Part shown: in pieces, positions 17,913 to 20,946 of the stretch
Numbering within the stretch: the stretch's first letter is position 1
Layout of the letters: each line of letters begins with the position of its first letter
NCBI GenBank assembly: GCA_036897625.1
Contig: JAYMTA010001254.1
Span: 1-20,946 of the forward strand
Length of the DNA stretch: 20,946 bases
Direction of reading: 5' to 3'
DNA from: Pelargonium cotyledonis
Lineage: Eukaryota; Streptophyta; Magnoliopsida; Geraniales; Geraniaceae
Made by a program: the position numbers and the translations under genes
Notes under the pieces: generated by a model
Told to the model about the DNA's origin: nothing
The model's database searches: none
What the model saw: only the letters and a program-made list of their open reading frames with translations

Positions 17913-18349
17913 GCCATTTCGCTCTTCCTATCAATCAAGTCTAGGCTCTGGGTTACACTTTCCAGGGAAATAGAAACACAAAATCAACGACGATGATGGT
18001 GCAATTGAGAGAAGAAAAAGAGATAGCGTTGAAGGCGAAAACGAAAGAGAAATTGAAACACAAAATTGAAGACGATGATGGTGCAATTCAGAGGAGAAAA
18101 GGCGATAGCGTTGAAGGTGAAAACGAAAGAGTTGGATGAGAGAAACCAGAGACTAGCCGTTAACGTTGAAGAGAAGAGAGAGAGTGAGACGAGCAATTTT
18201 GAATTTTGAGAACTTTTGAAATTCTGATTTTTCTTTTTTCTTTTTTTGAGAACTTTTGTAATTTTAATTTATTTACCAAAAATTACACTTCATGACCATT
18301 TTTGTCATACAAATTTCTCAAACATCAGAATAATTGGAGTCCATATTTT
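17820..18349 (-). promoter_or_regulatory. Probable promoter/leader region, arm B copy
   Basis: Inverted partner of 2506-3062. It keeps the CTCTTCAACG...TTAACGGCTAGTCTCT stretch (complement of 18142-18176) and the GATGTTTGAGAAATTTG stretch (complement of about 18303-18328). It carries an 82-bp tandem duplication not present in arm A. Promoter function is inferred only from its position upstream of the exon. Confidence 0.35.
17974..18131. repeat. 82-bp tandem duplication in the arm B leader
   Basis: Units start AAACACAAAATCAACGACGA (17974) and AAACACAAAATTGAAGACGA (18056) and share GATGATGGTGCAATT and GATAGCGTTGAAGG. Arm A has a single unit, so the duplication followed the formation of the palindrome or was lost in A. 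Confidence 0.9.
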
Positions 18350-18846
18350 TCAATATATATTAACATATGGTATTAGTGTTCACAAACAAAAAAAATACTC
18401 TACATAGAGTTTAGATGCATTGTTGTCTTAAGGTAAAAAAAAAAATTCAATTTGATAAATGAATTTTTATGTTCCAACGGTTCCTAATTTTTTTATAAAT
18501 TCAAAAATGTCTTTGAATTTTTATATTCCATGAATTTATTTTTATTTAAAATGTTCCTTAAATTTTCGTGTTCCGACCTAATTTAGTTAATAAACTTTTA
18601 AATATTGACATAAAATGGTTAATCATTATTAATTTTGGGTCAAAAAATTCCAAGCCAAGTTGAGTCGAAATACGGAAGTTCTGAGTTTAGTTGCATTTGT
18701 CCCCCACTTAATTTTTTTTTTTTAAACACACCACCTATATTTATTTTAATTTTCGTGTTTTATTTTATATTTTTCACATTTTCCCATTGATATTTTGAAA
18801 GTATATATCATTGTTCCATTAAAATTGTTTTAATAAAGATTAAAAC
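18350..18846. other. Outer arm B sequence, no gene
   Basis: Eroded partner of 1766-2185 and 343-520. Very AT-rich with several A/T runs. No insertion between about 18665 and 18690 where arm A carries 1.2 kb of LINE-bearing DNA. Confidence 0.6.
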
Positions 18847-18860
18847 TAATAACCTCTATC
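18847..18860. repeat. Target-site duplication, left copy
   Basis: TAATAACCTCTATC, identical to 19572-19585 at the far end of the retro-insertion. Confidence 0.93.
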
Positions 18861-19571
18861 GGTATGCTCTCTCTCTCTCAAAGTAGCATTTTAGGGTTTT
18901 AGGTCTCAATTTTCAGTTTTCAGTGTAATTCAAATCTAGTGGGGAGTGGGGGCGATTCTGTAGCAGATCGGCGAAGGAGTATCAGCAGCGGAAGTGTAGG
19001 GTGTGGTGTTCCGGCGGCTGGGTGATAAAAAATGACAGAAAGGCTGGTGGGGTGCGTCAAGGCCGGCCGGCATCGGCAAGACAAGACGCCAGATCGGACA
19101 GAAGGGAAGAGAGCGTAGGACGGAGCGAGATCTGCTGAAGAAAAAAACGGACCGGTGAAAGGGCAGCGGCGTTGAGGCAGATTTTTGGTGAGACGAGGGG
19201 TGGTCATGGAGTCGAATGTGGATCTCCACTGGCCGGGTGAGTGCTATCCGCTGAAGGGATTAGTGTGGGAGGTTCGGATCAATGGGACGTGGCCGTCTCA
19301 ATCTGTTTTTGCCTTCGCGGGTCTCTCGTTAGGACCCGGGATGCCTAGATGGGTCTCGCAACTGCAGTTAGGTATTTCGGTTTCATGTATTGGTTTTGTT
19401 TTCATTTACAATTGTCAAAAGACTTGGATTATGCCTAGTTTGGATCAAACCTGCGATATTATGGATTTATGCTTCTATGTCCGTGTCTGGTTCAGCATAG
19501 TAGAGTTGGGATCTTTAATTGTACTCGTTTACCGTTATTGATAAAATAAAATATTTCCGTTAAAAAAAAAT
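18861..19571 (+). mobile_element. 711-bp non-LTR retro-insertion with poly(A) and 14-bp target duplication
   Basis: Flanked by perfect TAATAACCTCTATC copies and ending in an A run (19562-19570), the signature of LINE-mediated insertion. Arm A has the uninterrupted site (complement of about 331-350). The first part begins with a CT run and TTAGGGTTTTAGG, then becomes GC-rich (18940-19330); the last part (about 19480-19570) resembles plant LINE 3' ends (TTTAATTGTACTCGTTTACC, then an AT-rich tail). A 118-codon open frame at 19185-19541 has no recognised motif. Such a 5'-leader plus 3'-tail composition suggests an internally deleted, non-autonomous LINE or a retrotransposed host transcript; I cannot tell which. 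Confidence 0.85.
19185..19541 (+). CDS. Hypothetical 118-codon frame inside the retro-insertion
   Basis: Starts MVRRGVVMESNVDLHWPGEC (a second ATG at 19206 is also possible) and ends in a hydrophobic stretch, IVELGSLIVLVYRY. No domain recognised. The composition changes midway, from GC-rich to AT-rich, at about 19370, where the putative 3' tail begins. It could be a leftover of LINE ORF1 or chance. Confidence 0.2.
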   Translation: MVRRGVVMESNVDLHWPGECYPLKGLVWEVRINGTWPSQSVFAFAGLSLGPGMPRWVSQLQLGISVSCIGFVFIYNCQKTWIMPSLDQTCDIMDLCFYVRVWFSIVELGSLIVLVYRY

Positions 19572-19585
19572 TAATAACCTCTATC
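19572..19585. repeat. Target-site duplication, right copy
   Basis: TAATAACCTCTATC, see 18847-18860. Confidence 0.93.
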
Positions 19586-20731
19586 ACATGTAGATAAATA
19601 AGATGATTTGAGTTACTGTCGAGTAACCAATTTAGAAGAGCAATATTTAATTTGACGCATGTTTTAAATTGGTCTCTAAGTAAGCAAATTTTTCTCCACA
19701 TCCAACCAGGAAAAAAGACAACAAAGTACATGATCAAACTTCAGATAATTATACTTAATATATTGGTCATGTTTTTAACAACCTATATCTGCATATTTTT
19801 GTCCCAAATTTGGTACATTGCTCACCCAATTTTTGTTATGATTAGTCACAAAGTATTAGAGGCCTCTTGGTCATATTGAAACCTCTAAATACTCTTCAAA
19901 AATCATAACTGAAGGCTCAGATGATCACCTTATCCAACTAGATATGAATAATTTTTCTGTATCATTAAATTTGACGTTTGTTCGCTCATTTTCACTCACA
20001 TTTGTATATTGATACGCATAATTCATGCTATAGAGTCTTATTCTCACGTTGTAGGTGAATTTTGGTGCAACTCACTATTGCTCGCTTAATGTGTTATGTC
20101 TTTTGCATTTGTAAGAGATTTTGATTGCCAGCGAGTAGAAGGACGGATGAAGGATTCACAACTTGAGCCGTTAATGCTCTCTAACTGCTCTCTCACTTTA
20201 TAATTAATTCTCTATGTCATTTGTGCTTTTTAATTGAGATTCTTACTCTCGCGCATAAAACGGTGTCCCATAGACACACACAAGGTCTCATTTTAACGGG
20301 GTGCTACCTCACACAAGCAACAAGTTCTATATAAAGATAAGGATAACTGAATTTTCATATACAAAGACATGTTAACACGACAAGAGTTTTTGAATGTATT
20401 AATGATAAATTTCGATGGGATATTTATGAAATTCAAAAAAATATTATTTCCCTCAGATGAGTTAAATAAGTCTAAATTTATCTAAAATACGTACTATGTA
20501 ATTGTTGTCATATAGGATGAAAGTTTCATCTTATTGTCATATAGTTTCTCTAATTTTACTGTCCACGAGAGAGTGAAAAGAGTACTTTTTCGTGGGTAAA
20601 ATAGAGATCAGAAGTCTCACTTAAAGTTAAGTAATTCATACACTTAAAATGATGTAGGTTTGAATAATTGGCCTCTTTATACTTAATAAAATATATTCTA
20701 AGTCGGAGATAGTAATTTATATATTACTATC
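19586..20731. other. Outermost arm B remnant and flank, no gene
   Basis: 19586-19626 and 19791-19850 are the last recognisable partners of arm A, separated by about 160 bases that arm A lacks. From 19856 to 20731 nothing pairs with arm A. 20413-20485 resembles part of the 289-bp MITE (11673-11735), sharing GAGTTAAATAA and the AAAAAAATATT run, probably a degraded relative. No gene or RNA seen. Confidence 0.55.
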
Positions 20732-20946
20732 CACTACAAGAAAATTGGTTATTAGCGACGGAATTTTCCGTTGCTAATGCACAAAATTCGTCGCTAATAA
20801 CCATCGCTAATCTTAAATTAATATTTAATAAACAATAAGAGCAATAATTGAAAAATAAATTATATTAATATTAAAATACTCATGTTTCCAGTATAAAAAA
20901 ATACACGTGTTTGATTCTAAACGTAAGACGTAATAACAAGAACTAG
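20732..20946 (+). mobile_element. 5' end of a CACTA (En/Spm) DNA transposon, continuing beyond the window
   Basis: Begins with the canonical CACTACAAGAAAA terminus (20732-20744). It is followed by the clustered, inverted subterminal repeats typical of CACTA elements: TTAGCGACGGAA (20752), TTCCGTTGCTAA (20766), TCGTCGCTAA (20789) and ATCGCTAA (20803). TGGTTATTAGCGACG (20746-20760) is a perfect inverted copy of 20789-20803. The adjacent three bases ATC (20729-20731) would be the left target duplication; the other end is outside the window. No transposase coding is visible in the 215 bases present. Confidence 0.9.

Larger units (their letters stand above)
11118..19855 (-). repeat. Arm B of the giant imperfect inverted duplication
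   Basis: The reverse complement matches 228-9052. Interruptions found only in this arm are 11573-11861, 11905-12366, 13465-15055, about 15150-16107, 18861-19571 and about 19627-19788. The outermost clear anchor is CAAATTTGGTACATTG at about 19805-19820, paired with the complement of about 258-275. Differences from arm A are spread along the arm, so the duplication is not recent. Gene orientation is mirrored: the shared first exon lies on the minus strand here and points to the spacer. Confidence 0.93.

Noticed and set aside
18920..19229. Minus-strand open frames of 95 and 97 codons
   Set aside because: They are antisense to the GC-rich 5' part of the retro-insertion, and their Pro/Ser/Arg-rich composition is what GC-rich antisense DNA gives by chance.
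83..19690. Similarity of TAAATTGGTC...TAAGTAAG at 83-112 and 19660-19690 as flanking direct repeats (target duplication) of the palindrome
   Set aside because: The copy at 19660 lies inside arm B, not at its border. The match is about 20 bases with mismatches and soon fades, so it is probably a common AT-rich repeat word.
1..20946. CRISPR arrays, bacterial operons, rRNA
   Set aside because: Nothing of the kind is visible. Introns, poly(A) retro-insertions, and MITE and CACTA ends show plant nuclear DNA.

Overview
This window looks like nuclear DNA of a flowering plant, probably a eudicot. It is AT-rich and intron-like, and carries plant non-LTR retrotransposon debris, a tRNA-derived SINE, MITEs, a CACTA transposon end, and fragments of two plant gene families (TTL-type TPR/thioredoxin-like and MscS-like channel). 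The species cannot be told. There is no complete protein-coding gene. Every recognisable coding piece is a fragment, and most are frameshifted or interrupted.

The dominant structure is one very large imperfect palindrome. Arm A (about 228-9052) matches the reverse complement of arm B (about 11118-19855), with a spacer of about 2.07 kb (9053-11117). By eye the best-preserved stretches are over 90% identical (about 11 differences in about 180 aligned bases at 4123-4302 versus 16622-16800). Approximate A/B block pairs are: 228-285/19791-19850; 286-343/19586-19626; 343-520/18690-18846; 1766-2185/18350-18690; 2506-4348/16590-18350; 6087-6610/16110-16483; 6720-6810/15060-15150; 6870-7840/12510-13460; 8440-8620/12368-12500; 8610-9052/11118-11572.

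Each arm has picked up or lost DNA independently. Only in A: a LINE zinc-finger fragment (within 521-1765), a LINE RNase H fragment with poly(A) (2187-2501), a 1.74 kb segment between 0.4 kb direct repeats (4349-6086) that carries a second exon of an unrecognised gene, and 7845-8440. Only in B: a 289-bp MITE (11573-11861), a MITE nested in a copy of its own family (11914-12366), a 1.6 kb segment with an MscS-like (MSL) channel fragment (13465-15055), a TTL-family fragment (about 15150-16107), and a 711-bp poly(A) retro-insertion with a 14-bp target duplication (18861-19571). Because the other arm is often the empty site, insertions can be verified inside the window.

The arms share the first exon of an unidentified gene (3063-3128 on +, 17754-17819 on -), so the two copies converge on the spacer. 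The spacer holds a SINE (9249-9512) and a degenerate TRIM-like element (10451-11081). Outside arm B there is about 0.9 kb of featureless DNA and then the 5' end of a CACTA transposon (20732) that runs off the window.

The candidate for something unusual is the palindrome as a whole. It is either a giant foldback or inverted-duplication locus that has gathered fragments of several host genes, or an ordinary inverted segmental duplication eroded by transposons. If transcribed through, it would form a kilobases-long double-stranded RNA. The sequence alone does not show transcription or mobility.
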